This document shows positions 1 to 7,418 of a stretch of DNA of 26,471 nt, piece by piece. Below the pieces are notes generated by a model. That model had not been told where the DNA came from. It saw nothing but the letters and a program-made list of their open reading frames with translations, and did no database searches. Source of the DNA: Deltaproteobacteria bacterium (GTDB taxonomy: Bacteria > Myxococcota > Polyangia > Haliangiales > Haliangiaceae). Position 1 is the stretch's first letter; each line of letters starts with the position of its first letter. Position numbers and translations under genes: made by a program. The stretch covers positions 1 to 26,471 of the forward strand of contig JAGSPR010000035.1 of assembly GCA_018262455.1 (NCBI GenBank). Reading direction: 5' to 3'.

Positions 1-174
1 ACCATCCTCGCGAACGCGACGCGCGGGACGTGCCAGGCCGTGATCCGGCTCAAGATCCCGTTGCGCTCCGAGACCGTGGTGAATCTTCCCGAGGCCTGGG
101 CGCTGGCACCGACCGAAGAACTGCTCAGCCAGCTCGAGCGGCTGCTTGGCGATCGAGCCGCGACGCTCGGGTAG
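1..174 (+). CDS. dnaE: 3' end of a gene, probably DNA polymerase III alpha subunit (partial)
   Basis: Frame 1 is open from the first base to a TAG at 172-174 and gives 57 residues. The tail has the pattern of the extreme C-terminus of bacterial replicative DnaE: a G-x-C followed by an alternating hydrophobic strand, then SETVVNLPE, then a P-T-E-E-L-L-x-x-L-E-R-L-L-G-D helix. In DnaE this end follows the OB-fold and takes part in contacts with the clamp loader tau subunit (family knowledge). The gene start and all catalytic parts lie outside the window, so the call rests on a short segment. The next gene is on the opposite strand, with the two stop codons 7 nt apart. Alternative: another protein with a similar helix-rich tail. 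Confidence 0.6.
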   Translation, partial: TILANATRGTCQAVIRLKIPLRSETVVNLPEAWALAPTEELLSQLERLLGDRAATLG

Positions 175-181
175 GGGGAGT

Positions 182-1213
182 TCAGTCGAGCCCGAGCGCT
201 TCGAGGTCGGCCTCGTCGAGCCCGAAGTAGTGCGCGGTCTCGTGGAGCACGGTGATCCGGACCTCGTTCGCGAGGTGCTCCGCGTCGACCGCCGAGCGCT
301 CGAGGTTCTTGCGGAACAGCAGGATGTTCGTCACCGTGGGCGCGAGCCCGCCGTCCTCGGGCATCGGACTGCCCTGGAACAGCCCGAGCAGCCGGGGATC
401 GAGCCCGTCTGCGACCAGCGCCTCGGCCGGCACGTCGTGGATCAGGATCGGCACGCGCTCGAGGTGCTCGCGGATCTTCGCGGGGAGCTCGGCGAGCGTA
501 GCGAGCGCGATCCGCTCGACTTCATCCTCGCTGATCTCGACGCGGCCAGCGGGCGCCTCGAGATCGAGCCGGCGAGCCTCCTGCCACGCAATGATCATCG
601 CTGCTCGATCGTTGGTGAATTCATGGATCCGTCCGAGCACGTGGAGCGCATCGGCGCGGAGGGACTGGTCCTCGTCCTCGGCTGCGCTACGCTGGGCGAC
701 CTCGACCCAGCGCAGGGCGGCAGCCGGATCCTCGGCGGCCAGCGCGAGCTCGCCGAGGTCGATCGCGAGCTCGCCGTCGTCGATGATCGACGACGACAGC
801 TCGGCCAGCGCGTCGCGCGCGGCCCCCAGATCGTCGCGCGCGAGCAGTGCCTCGGTCTTGACGTAGATCGCTTCCACGAGGTCGGCTTCCTCGTCGATGA
901 ACGCGAACGCACCCTCGACGGTCTCGAGCGCCACGTCGGGATCTCCGATGTCGTGAAGCTCGATGCGCGCGACACAGATCCGCGGCATCGGATCATCGGG
1001 CCGCAGCTCGACCAGGGTCCGGTACTGGGCGAGCGCTTCCTCGGGGTTGCCGCTCGCGTCGGCGACGGCCGCGGCGAGGGCGACGACATCGGGGTTCTTG
1101 CGATCGACCCGACGGCAGCGTTCAACGATGGCGGCGGCGGCGTCGAGCTGGCCCTCCTCGAGCGCCTCGAATCCACTCTCGAGGTCAGCAAGCAAGCGAT
1201 CGGTGCGGGACAT
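182..1213 (-). CDS. TPR protein with C-terminal zincin-like (minimal MMP-like) metallopeptidase domain
   Basis: This 343-residue protein has an N-terminal helical TPR-like region (about 5-200: DLESGFEALEEGQLDAA, then ALAQYRTLVELRPDDP). The C-terminal domain (about 230-343) resembles the zincin-like metallopeptidase family PF06262. The zinc motif sits at the very end: His324, Glu325, His328, then G331 and Glu334 (HETAHYFGLDE). This gives a catalytic Glu and two His ligands, with Glu334 a possible third ligand. Members are usually small stand-alone cytoplasmic proteins, so fusion to a TPR scaffold suggests recruitment to a protein partner (inference). No signal peptide is visible. The ATG at 1213 is the natural start, 75 nt from the divergent lipoprotein gene. 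On its own strand, TAGGCT (1225-1230) and TAAGAC (1220-1225) could serve as -10 elements. The peptide substrate is unknown. Confidence 0.85.
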   Translation of the reverse strand: MSRTDRLLADLESGFEALEEGQLDAAAAIVERCRRVDRKNPDVVALAAAVADASGNPEEALAQYRTLVELRPDDPMPRICVARIELHDIGDPDVALETVEGAFAFIDEEADLVEAIYVKTEALLARDDLGAARDALAELSSSIIDDGELAIDLGELALAAEDPAAALRWVEVAQRSAAEDEDQSLRADALHVLGRIHEFTNDRAAMIIAWQEARRLDLEAPAGRVEISEDEVERIALATLAELPAKIREHLERVPILIHDVPAEALVADGLDPRLLGLFQGSPMPEDGGLAPTVTNILLFRKNLERSAVDAEHLANEVRITVLHETAHYFGLDEADLEALGLD

Positions 1214-1253
1214 GCCGCTGTCTTAGCCTATCTTCGTCACTTTCGTGGGCGAT

Positions 1254-1282
1254 TTGCAGCAGGGAGCGCGGGTCGCTATCGT
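1254..1282 (+). promoter_or_regulatory. sigma70-type promoter for the 1289 lipoprotein gene, probably leaderless
   Basis: TTGCAG at 1254-1259 and TATCGT at 1277-1282 are separated by exactly 17 nt. The GTG start codon lies 6 nt after the -10 box, so transcription would begin at or next to the start codon. No Shine-Dalgarno sequence precedes the GTG (the six bases are cccgcg). The match is by eye, and the -10 has two mismatches to TATAAT. Confidence 0.55.
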
Positions 1283-1288
1283 CCCGCG

Positions 1289-3154
1289 GTGAGCTTCCTT
1301 GCCCGCCCCCTGATCATCCTCGTGCTGGTCGTGCTCTCGGCCTGTCCGGGCCGCGGGACGCGCAAGACGCTCGTGCCCGAGGTCCCGCAGTCCGGCGACG
1401 CGCACGCTCGATCCCGGTTCCAGGACGCGCGTGCGAAGTTCCTGCGTGACGGCACCAACAGCGCCGAGTTTCGCCGGATCGCCGAGGAGTACCCCGACGA
1501 TCCCATCGTGCCGTGGGCGCAGCTGTATGCGGGCATCGCCGCCGTCAACGACCACAAGTTGGATGCCGCGCAGGCCGCGCTTGCCGAGGTCATCCACGCC
1601 GATGTGGCCGTGGGGCTGACCGCCCGCGCCCAGCTCTTCCTCGGCATCACGAAGAACTACCAGGGCGACGCAGCGGCCGCGCTGCCGCTGCTGAGGCTTG
1701 GTGCGAAGTCGGTCGAGAGCGATGCCGAGCGCACCGAGTACCTCGCCGCCGTGGCCTTCGCGACGTCCACCGTGGAGCCGATGGCCTCGCTGCCGTACTT
1801 CGATCAGCTGTACGCGCGCGTCACCCCGACCGAGCGCGCGGTCATCGTGGCGCGCACGGAGGAAGTCGTCGCCGCGGCCGAGCCAAACAGCGTGCGCAAG
1901 GCGTTCGACGATCTCGCCGATCGCAAGGGACCAGGCATGGCCGCGGTCGCGAGCCGGCTGGCGGTGCTCGCCGAAAAGGCCGGCAACCCGGGCGAGGCAC
2001 AGCGGATGCGTGAGGCGGCCGCTCCCGCTCGCGGGGTCCTCGGGCTGCCCAGGACGATCGGGACGGCGACGGTCACGGCCTCCGGCGCCGGCCATCCGGG
2101 GCTCATCGGTGCGGTGATGCCGCTCGGCGGAAACCAGAACAAGCTCGCCGAGGCGGCGCTGGCGGGTCTCGGCCTCGCCTCGGGCGTCTCGGACAACGCC
2201 GGCGTCACGGGGGCCCCAGTCGCCGTCGAGATCCGGGCGGCGGGGGATCCCTCGTCGGCCGCCCTGGCGATCGAGGAGCTGACGCGCAAGAACGTGATCG
2301 CGGTCGTCGGTCCGATCGACGGCGCCTCCGTGGATGCCGCGGCCAGTCGCGCGGAGGGGCTCGGGGTGCCGCTGCTCAGCCTGTCGGCACGGTCGGAGGA
2401 GCGGACCACCTACAAGTTCGTGTTTCACATGAGGCACTCCGCCGAGGCCCGCGCACGCATCCTCGCGCAACGCGCGATCTCGCTCGGGATCAAGACGTTC
2501 GCGGTGCTGTCGCCCGATGACAACTACGGCAAGTCAGTGTCGGCCGCGTTCGTGGACGAGGTCGCCAAGGGTGGCGGCCGGATCGTCACCCAGGCCACCT
2601 ACCCGCCGGACACGAAGTCGTTCCCGAGCTTCGTGAGCAAGCTGGATGGCAAGTGGGATGCGCTGTTCATCCCCGAGGAAGCCTCGAGGCTCGGCCTCAT
2701 TGCGCCGGCGGTCTCGGCATCGGGCAGGATCCCCAAGCCGGTCGGGACCAAGCGCGCAACGGGCGGCCGTCCGATCGTGCTGCTGTCGACCGCCGAAGGG
2801 CTCAGCGGCACGTTCCTCGCCGATGCAGGACGTCACGCCGAGGGCGCGCTGCTGGCGCCGGGCTACTATCCCGACGACCAGGACCCGGCGCAGAAGCTGT
2901 TCCTCGATCGGTTCCAGGCGGCGTTCGGGCGGGCCCCCGGCGTCACCGAGGCCTACGCCTACGATGCCGCGCAGCTCGCCGCGTCCGCCGGCGCCGGGGG
3001 CCGCAACGGGCTCGCTGGCACGCTCGCGACCGGGAGCCTCGTGGGCCTCACCGGCACGATCCGGTTCGATGCCGCGCACCGGCGTGCCGATCCCGGCGTC
3101 CTCTACACGGTGGTCGAGGACGCCGGCGTGTACCTGATCCGCATCGCGAAGTAG
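1289..3154 (+). CDS. TPR plus type-1 periplasmic-binding lipoprotein (penicillin-binding protein activator / LpoA-like)
   Basis: This is a 621-residue predicted lipoprotein. The signal is S-F-L-A-R-P, a hydrophobic stretch (L8-L16) and lipobox LSAC with the lipidated Cys19. Residues about 40-250 are helical and TPR-like (FRRIAEEYPDDPIVPWAQL; AAQAALAEVIHAD). Residues about 270-620 form a type-1 periplasmic-binding fold like Leu/Ile/Val-binding proteins and LpoA: GLIGAVMPLGG, VIAVVGPIDGASVDAAAS, FAVLSPDDNYGKSV, TEAYAYDAAQL. A TPR half followed by this fold is the LpoA layout; LpoA activates a class A penicillin-binding protein from the outer membrane. An amino-acid-binding ABC component is less likely because no permease or ATPase gene is adjacent. 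The GTG at 1289 is chosen because it starts exactly at the signal peptide and follows a good promoter; the frame stays open much further upstream but only as antisense to the metallopeptidase gene. Confidence 0.85.
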   Translation: MSFLARPLIILVLVVLSACPGRGTRKTLVPEVPQSGDAHARSRFQDARAKFLRDGTNSAEFRRIAEEYPDDPIVPWAQLYAGIAAVNDHKLDAAQAALAEVIHADVAVGLTARAQLFLGITKNYQGDAAAALPLLRLGAKSVESDAERTEYLAAVAFATSTVEPMASLPYFDQLYARVTPTERAVIVARTEEVVAAAEPNSVRKAFDDLADRKGPGMAAVASRLAVLAEKAGNPGEAQRMREAAAPARGVLGLPRTIGTATVTASGAGHPGLIGAVMPLGGNQNKLAEAALAGLGLASGVSDNAGVTGAPVAVEIRAAGDPSSAALAIEELTRKNVIAVVGPIDGASVDAAASRAEGLGVPLLSLSARSEERTTYKFVFHMRHSAEARARILAQRAISLGIKTFAVLSPDDNYGKSVSAAFVDEVAKGGGRIVTQATYPPDTKSFPSFVSKLDGKWDALFIPEEASRLGLIAPAVSASGRIPKPVGTKRATGGRPIVLLSTAEGLSGTFLADAGRHAEGALLAPGYYPDDQDPAQKLFLDRFQAAFGRAPGVTEAYAYDAAQLAASAGAGGRNGLAGTLATGSLVGLTGTIRFDAAHRRADPGVLYTVVEDAGVYLIRIAK

Positions 3155-3183
3155 GCCCCGCCGAAAGGTGGTACACCCCCCGC

Positions 3184-3882
3184 GTGAGCTTCTCCGTCGG
3201 AAACCGGCTGATCGCGGCGCTCGATGCTCCGAGCTGGCGTGACGCGGATGTCATGCTCGATCGGCTCGGCGGCATCCCCAGCTGGATCAAGCTCGGGCTC
3301 GAGCTGTTCTGCGCCGAAGGCCCGGCGATCGTGTCGAGCTACGTCGCACGCGGGCTCAGCGTGATGCTCGATCTCAAGCTCCACGACATCCCCGAGACGG
3401 TTGCGCGCGCCACCAGCCGCGTGGCCTCGCTCGGTGCCGGGCTGCTGACGGTCCATGCAGGTGGTGGACGCGCGATGCTCGAGGCGGCGGTGCGCGCGGC
3501 GCACGGGGCCGGCGACACGCGGGTGCTCGCGGTGACCGTGCTGACGTCGCTCGATGACGCGGACCTCGTCGAGATCGGCGCACATGGCCCGGTCGGCGAG
3601 CTGGTGCGAAGGCGCGCCGAGCTCGCGATCGCGGCGGGCTGCGACGGTGTCGTGGCCTCACCGCACGAAGTCGGCGCGATCCGCGCCTTCGCCCCGAACG
3701 ACTTCCTCGTGGTCACCCCGGGCGTGCGTCCCACGGGCTCGGCACAGGGCGACCAGAAGCGCGTGATGACCCCGAAGCAGGCGCGGGTCGCCGGCGCCGA
3801 TCTCGTCGTGATCGGCCGGCCCCTGCGCGATGCCCAGGACCCGGCGAGCGCGGCCCGCGCCGTCGTGGCGGAGCTGGCGTGA
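3184..3882 (+). CDS. pyrF: orotidine 5'-phosphate decarboxylase
   Basis: This 232-residue enzyme decarboxylates OMP to UMP in the last step of de novo pyrimidine synthesis. The motifs are in order: LIAALDAP near residue 9, the lysine of WIKLGLE (K36), the catalytic D-x-K-x-x-D array DLKLHDIPET (Asp63, Lys65, Asp68), TVHAGGG, AVTVLTS, the phosphate-binding VTPGVRP, and VIGRPL near the end. Length matches the bacterial group I family. GTG at 3184 is the start; it lies 29 nt after the lipoprotein stop, and TACACC (3172-3177) lies 6 nt upstream, so the gene may have its own leaderless transcript or be read through. The stop TGA overlaps the next start in the sequence GTGA, which implies translational coupling with the rRNA methyltransferase. 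Confidence 0.96.
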   Translation: MSFSVGNRLIAALDAPSWRDADVMLDRLGGIPSWIKLGLELFCAEGPAIVSSYVARGLSVMLDLKLHDIPETVARATSRVASLGAGLLTVHAGGGRAMLEAAVRAAHGAGDTRVLAVTVLTSLDDADLVEIGAHGPVGELVRRRAELAIAAGCDGVVASPHEVGAIRAFAPNDFLVVTPGVRPTGSAQGDQKRVMTPKQARVAGADLVVIGRPLRDAQDPASAARAVVAELA

Positions 3883-4667
3883 CGACGCCGGGCGAGCGCA
3901 CGGTCTACGGGACGGGTCCGGTGCGCGAGCTGCTGGCACGCCGGGGCAAGTCGATCCGCGCGATCTGGGTGGATCCGCATCGGGCAGGGCGGTCGACCAG
4001 CGATCCGGTGGCGGCGATCGTGACGGCCGCGCGGGCCGCGGGCATCGTCGTCGAGGATCGCGATCGGCACGCGCTCGATCGCGCCGCGGGCGAGCAGGCG
4101 CGGCACCAGGGCGTGGTCGCGTGGGTCGGGGCGTTCGCGTACGTCGAGCTCGAGGACCTGGTGTCCGGATCGGGCCCGGCACTCGTCGTCGCGCTCGACG
4201 GGGTCGAGGATCCGCGCAACCTCGGGGCGATCCTGCGCTCGGCGTACTTGCTCGGTGCCGGCGGCGTCATCATCCCGGATCATCGCGCCGCGCAGGTGAC
4301 GCCACTCGTCACGAAGGCATCCGCCGGCGCGAGCGAGCTGCTGCCGATCGCCAGCGTCGGCAACCTGGTCCGCGCGCTCGAGGAGCTTCGCGAGCTCGGG
4401 CTCTGGCGGGTCGCGGTGCACATCAGCGACAGCTCGCAGCCGATCGCCACGATCGACACGACGATGCCGCTGTGCCTCGTGCTCGGTTCCGAGGGCACCG
4501 GCGTCCGCCCGCTCGTTGCCAAGAACTGCGACTTCCACGCTGCCATTCCGATGGCCGAGGGGCGGGCGGCGATCGGCTCGTTCAACGTCTCGGTGGCCGC
4601 CTCGCTCGCGCTCTACGAAGTCCACCGGCAGCGCGCCGCTGCGGGCCAAGCGCACGACCCGCGCTGA
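3879..4667 (+). CDS. rlmB: 23S rRNA (guanosine-2'-O)-methyltransferase, TrmH/SpoU family (RlmB-type)
   Basis: This 262-residue protein has the two-part RlmB layout. A small N-terminal substrate-binding domain begins with VYGTGPVRELLARRG and ends near QGVVAWV (about residue 75). The SPOUT methyltransferase domain has three SpoU motifs: DPRNLGAILRSA (motif 1), LVLGSEGTGVRP (motif 2) and IPMAE...GSFNVSVAASLALYE (motif 3). These build the trefoil knot that binds S-adenosylmethionine. RlmB methylates G2251 of the 23S rRNA P-loop in E. coli; other TrmH-family members modify other sites, so the exact nucleotide is inference. The GTG start overlaps the pyrF stop by 4 nt. The E. coli protein is 243 residues, so the length fits. 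Confidence 0.9.
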   Translation: MTTPGERTVYGTGPVRELLARRGKSIRAIWVDPHRAGRSTSDPVAAIVTAARAAGIVVEDRDRHALDRAAGEQARHQGVVAWVGAFAYVELEDLVSGSGPALVVALDGVEDPRNLGAILRSAYLLGAGGVIIPDHRAAQVTPLVTKASAGASELLPIASVGNLVRALEELRELGLWRVAVHISDSSQPIATIDTTMPLCLVLGSEGTGVRPLVAKNCDFHAAIPMAEGRAAIGSFNVSVAASLALYEVHRQRAAAGQAHDPR

Positions 4668-4685
4668 CGATTTCATCCAACCGAC

Positions 4686-4691
4686 GAGGAG
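4686..4691 (+). promoter_or_regulatory. strong Shine-Dalgarno site for the 27-residue ORF
   Basis: GAGGAG lies 4 nt before the ATG at 4696. Several neighbouring genes lack a recognisable Shine-Dalgarno, so this site supports real translation from 4696. It therefore also supports coupled translation of the gene starting at 4776. Confidence 0.6.
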
Positions 4692-4695
4692 CTAC

Positions 4696-4779
4696 ATGGG
4701 ACTCGCAGCCGCACCGAACGAATCTCACGACCCGCAGTCACGCGAGCTTCACATCCAGATCGTGGAGCTGGGCTCGTGA
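4696..4779 (+). CDS. 27-residue small protein or leader peptide ahead of the 106-residue gene
   Basis: An ATG preceded by GAGGAG opens a 27-residue frame: MGLAAAPNESHDPQ, then SRELHIQIVELGS. Its TGA stop overlaps the GTG of the next gene in GTGA, exactly as pyrF overlaps rlmB. It has no signal peptide or transmembrane segment. The second half could be a beta strand. It may be a small protein that partners the following product, or only a ribosome-loading ORF. I do not recognise the sequence. A sequencing frameshift joining it to the 4776 gene is possible, but both frames would have to be broken at the same point. Confidence 0.45.
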   Translation: MGLAAAPNESHDPQSRELHIQIVELGS

Positions 4780-5096
4780 ACGAAGGCGACGTCCTCGGTC
4801 AGCTCGTGGGAGCATCGCCGCAGAGGCTGCTCGAGGAGCTTGCCCACACCGGCGAGGCACTCGCAAAGAACGATCGTGCGCGTCCGGAGGTCGAGGTCTA
4901 CCTCGGCAGCGGCCAGCTGATCCGCGGCCGCATCATCTCGGTCGCCGACGATCAACACGGCGCGGTCGCGCTCCTCGTCGTCGGTGGCTCGCCGCGCGGG
5001 CCGTCGGTGACGTTCGTCCGGGTCGACCAGATCGCCGCCGTGACCGTGATCGATGCGAGCTTGCTCGTGAAGACCGCCGACGTCCCGGCGACCTAG
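4776..5096 (+). CDS. 106-residue hypothetical protein, beta-rich, possibly Sm/Hfq-like
   Basis: The N-terminal helix (LLEELAHTGEALAKN, about residues 18-32) is followed by alternating strands: VEVYLGSGQLIRGRIISVADD, then GAVALLVVGG, then VTFVRVDQIAAVTVID. A short helix followed by a strand ending in G-x-L-I-x-G-x-I, with a final strand bearing an I-A-A-V-T-V pattern, resembles the five-stranded Sm fold of LSm/Hfq proteins. This is a structural guess; I see no diagnostic Hfq motif. The GTG start overlaps the upstream mini-ORF stop. The gene converges with recQ, the stops being only 13 nt apart. An imperfect inverted repeat, AGCCT/AGGCT at 5095-5116, spans the junction and is too weak to call a terminator. 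Confidence 0.72.
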   Translation: MNEGDVLGQLVGASPQRLLEELAHTGEALAKNDRARPEVEVYLGSGQLIRGRIISVADDQHGAVALLVVGGSPRGPSVTFVRVDQIAAVTVIDASLLVKTADVPAT

Positions 5097-5109
5097 CCTC
5101 AGGGCGAGC

Positions 5110-7209
5110 TCAGGCTTCGATCTTCTCGAGGAAGCTGGTCTTGAGCAGCTTCTCGCCGTGGACCGGGAAGAACGTGTAGACGGTGTCCCCGGTCACGCGG
5201 ACGACCTCGCCTTCGCCCCAGGTCGCGTGGCGGACGATGTCACCCTTCTCGAGCGGGCCGAACACCGGGCGCTTGACGCGCTCGATCTTGAGCGCACGGC
5301 CGCGACCGGCACCGCGATTGCGGCGGAGCGCCTCCTCGAGCAGGGCCTGGCGGGTTTCCGGATCGCTGCTCCGCCGAGCCGACAGGGTCTGCGCCACACC
5401 GAGCGTCTCGATCGCGGCGTCCTTCGGCAGCACCTTCGCCGTGCGGACGCAGTTGTCGCAGGTCCCGCACGAGGGTGCATCGAGGTAGCCAAAGTACGTG
5501 ACGAGCAGCCGCGTCCGGCAGAGGTGGGACTGCGAATACCGCAGCATCGATGCGAGCCGCGCTCGGTCCTGGGCGCGCTTCTGGTCGTAACGAGAGGCCG
5601 CCCGTGCGAGGTTCTCGAGGCTCGGCGGCTCGGCCGCGAGCGGAGCGAACCGGGCCCCCGGCGCTTCGGCCGCGAAGCCGACCTCCTTGAGGAACGACAG
5701 CACGACGCGGGCCTTCTTCGCCGGTGCGTCGGCTCGCTCGGCGATGTCCTTGACCGCGACGAACGCGCTGTCGTCGCCGATCGGATCGCCGTCCTCATCG
5801 ACATGCGCGATGCGGCCGCAGGCCACCTGGACCAGCGCCTCGGCCACCGCGCGGGTCTGCTCGGGGGTGGGGTAGCGACCGCCGAGGAAGAAGCTCTGGA
5901 TCCGCTTGTCCTCCGGCTGATAGAGCAGCACGCAGTCCGCGGGGGCGCCGTCGCGGCCCGCCCGCCCGGCTTCCTGGTAGTAGCTCTCGAGCGAGCCGGG
6001 GAAGTTGTAGTGGATGACGAACCGGAGGTCTTGCTTGTCGACGCCCAGGCCGAACGCGTTGGTCGCGACCATCAGGCGCGGATTGCCGTGCTCCATGAAT
6101 GCGGTCTGCACGCGCTCGCGATCCTTGGAGCGCATCCGGCCGTGGTAGCGCCCGCACTCGACGCCCTGTGACACCAGGAAGTCGGCGAGGGCGTCGACCG
6201 TCTTGACGGTCGCGGCGTAGATGATCCCGCAGCCCTCCTGCTTCTCGATCAGCCGGAGCAGCAGCGCCTGCTTCTTGCGCTCGCTCGACGCCTTGACGAC
6301 GTGATAGCGCAGGTTCGGGCGATCGAGACCGATGTCGATGACCGAGGCCTGGGGGATCTGGAGCTGGGCGAGGATGTCGTCCTTGACCTTGGACGGCGCG
6401 GTGGCAGTCAGGGCCAGCACCGGTGGCCGGTTGAGCGCGCGGACGGCCTCACCGAGCCCGAGGTACGCGGGGCGGAAGTCATGGCCCCACTGCGAGATGC
6501 AGTGCGCCTCGTCGACGACGAACAGCGCGACCCGGACCGACGCCAGCCGCTCGCGGAACCGGGGCTCGCTGAGCCGCTCCGGGGTGACGTACGCGATGCA
6601 GGGTCGGTTCTCCGAAAGCCTCGCCAGCGTCGCCTGTTCCTCGCGTGGGGTCAGCGTCGAATCGAGCCGGAGCACTTCGATGTGGAGGTGATCGAGCTTG
6701 TCGTACTGATCCTTCATCAGCGCGATCAGCGGGGAGACGACGAGCGTGACGCCGTCGAGCTCGAGCGCTGGGAGCTGGTAGCACAACGACTTGCCGGCGC
6801 CGGTCGGCATGATCGCGAGGGTATCGATGCCGGCGATCACGTTGCGGATCGCGAGTGCCTGACCGGGCCGGAACGACCCGATCCCGAACCGGCGCTGGCC
6901 AAGCTCGAGCATCCGCGCGTCGACGATCCCGTGCGCGAGAGCCTCTTCGGTGGTCTCGGCCTCGACCGGCTCGGGGATCGCGGTGAGCTCCTCGGAATCG
7001 GCCTGCAGGCTCTCCTGATCATCCAGATCAACGATGATGGTGTCCTCGTCGGGTTCCGCGAGGTGGTCGCGTGTACTCTGCGCGACGACCTCGGGAGACA
7101 GCTCGCGCGTGCCACGGGCCAGCCTGGTCCTGGGCATGGCAGAGACCACGGGCGCCGGTGTCGCCGGGCGTTTGCGCCTGCGGTCTGTGTCACCGGTCTT
7201 GGACATCAT
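5110..7209 (-). CDS. recQ: RecQ-family ATP-dependent DNA helicase with divergent C-terminus
   Basis: This 699-residue protein is a 3'-5' superfamily 2 helicase for recombination and fork repair. Motifs: FRPGQ (113-117), Walker A PTGAGKS (135-141), DEAH (233-236), TATAP (268-272), YHGRM, TNAFGLGVDK (383-392) and YYQEAGRAGRDG (410-421). The zinc site uses Cys564, Cys581, Cys584 and Cys587. Three features differ from E. coli RecQ (about 610 residues). The first 95 residues are an extra basic-then-acidic, probably disordered extension. A segment of about 110 residues (445-555), winged-helix-like in appearance, lies between helicase domain 2 and the zinc ligands. HRDC is absent, and the end (655-699, GDIVRHATWGEGEVVRV) resembles the SH3/Tudor-like DUF3553 tail found on UvrD-type helicases. 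ATG at 7209 begins with two Met codons; M25 is an alternative start. Confidence 0.93.
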   Translation of the reverse strand: MMSKTGDTDRRRKRPATPAPVVSAMPRTRLARGTRELSPEVVAQSTRDHLAEPDEDTIIVDLDDQESLQADSEELTAIPEPVEAETTEEALAHGIVDARMLELGQRRFGIGSFRPGQALAIRNVIAGIDTLAIMPTGAGKSLCYQLPALELDGVTLVVSPLIALMKDQYDKLDHLHIEVLRLDSTLTPREEQATLARLSENRPCIAYVTPERLSEPRFRERLASVRVALFVVDEAHCISQWGHDFRPAYLGLGEAVRALNRPPVLALTATAPSKVKDDILAQLQIPQASVIDIGLDRPNLRYHVVKASSERKKQALLLRLIEKQEGCGIIYAATVKTVDALADFLVSQGVECGRYHGRMRSKDRERVQTAFMEHGNPRLMVATNAFGLGVDKQDLRFVIHYNFPGSLESYYQEAGRAGRDGAPADCVLLYQPEDKRIQSFFLGGRYPTPEQTRAVAEALVQVACGRIAHVDEDGDPIGDDSAFVAVKDIAERADAPAKKARVVLSFLKEVGFAAEAPGARFAPLAAEPPSLENLARAASRYDQKRAQDRARLASMLRYSQSHLCRTRLLVTYFGYLDAPSCGTCDNCVRTAKVLPKDAAIETLGVAQTLSARRSSDPETRQALLEEALRRNRGAGRGRALKIERVKRPVFGPLEKGDIVRHATWGEGEVVRVTGDTVYTFFPVHGEKLLKTSFLEKIEA

Positions 7210-7418
7210 TGTGTACGGTCTCGCGGAATCTGGGGAACCCGCAAGCGAAAGCTCGCGAGGCGGCGGTTAGATCCGGGTGTGCCTACCCGCTCACCGATTC
7301 ATCGGCAAGCAAAGACGTACAAGTAATTAGAATTGTTGAACGTTCTCATCAGGAGACGAGATGCGGAGTTGATCTGAAAATGATCCCCCACGCCTCACCG
7401 CTGCTGTCCGAATGACGT
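7210..7418. other. intergenic region upstream of recQ
   Basis: These 209 bp separate the recQ start from the asd stop, both on the - strand. The part at 7311-7384 is clearly more A/T-rich than the surroundings and includes the 8-bp palindrome GAACGTTC at 7339-7346. It is the likely recQ promoter/operator area. I could not pick a convincing -35/-10 pair, and the palindrome does not match the LexA boxes I know. No gene is evident. Confidence 0.4.

Noticed and set aside
146..1288. Upstream in-frame extension of the lipoprotein gene that would make a 1002-residue protein
   Set aside because: It lies wholly antisense to the metallopeptidase gene, has no protein-like features, and would bury the lipoprotein signal peptide in the middle.
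5095..5116. Inverted repeat AGCCT/AGGCT at the convergent stops, considered as a bidirectional terminator
   Set aside because: The stem is only 5 bp, the loop is long and there is no T-run.
3830..5179. 449-codon + strand frame across rlmB and its downstream gene
   Set aside because: It is an Arg/Ala/Gly-rich shadow out of frame with rlmB, whose three SpoU motifs prove the correct frame.
5158..7326. + strand frames of 337 and 341 codons opposite recQ
   Set aside because: They are antisense to the RecQ helicase motifs and have no domains of their own.
7339..7346. GAACGTTC palindrome upstream of recQ, considered as a LexA/SOS operator
   Set aside because: It lacks the spacing of the known LexA boxes (GAAC-N4-GTTC or GTTC-N7-GTTC).
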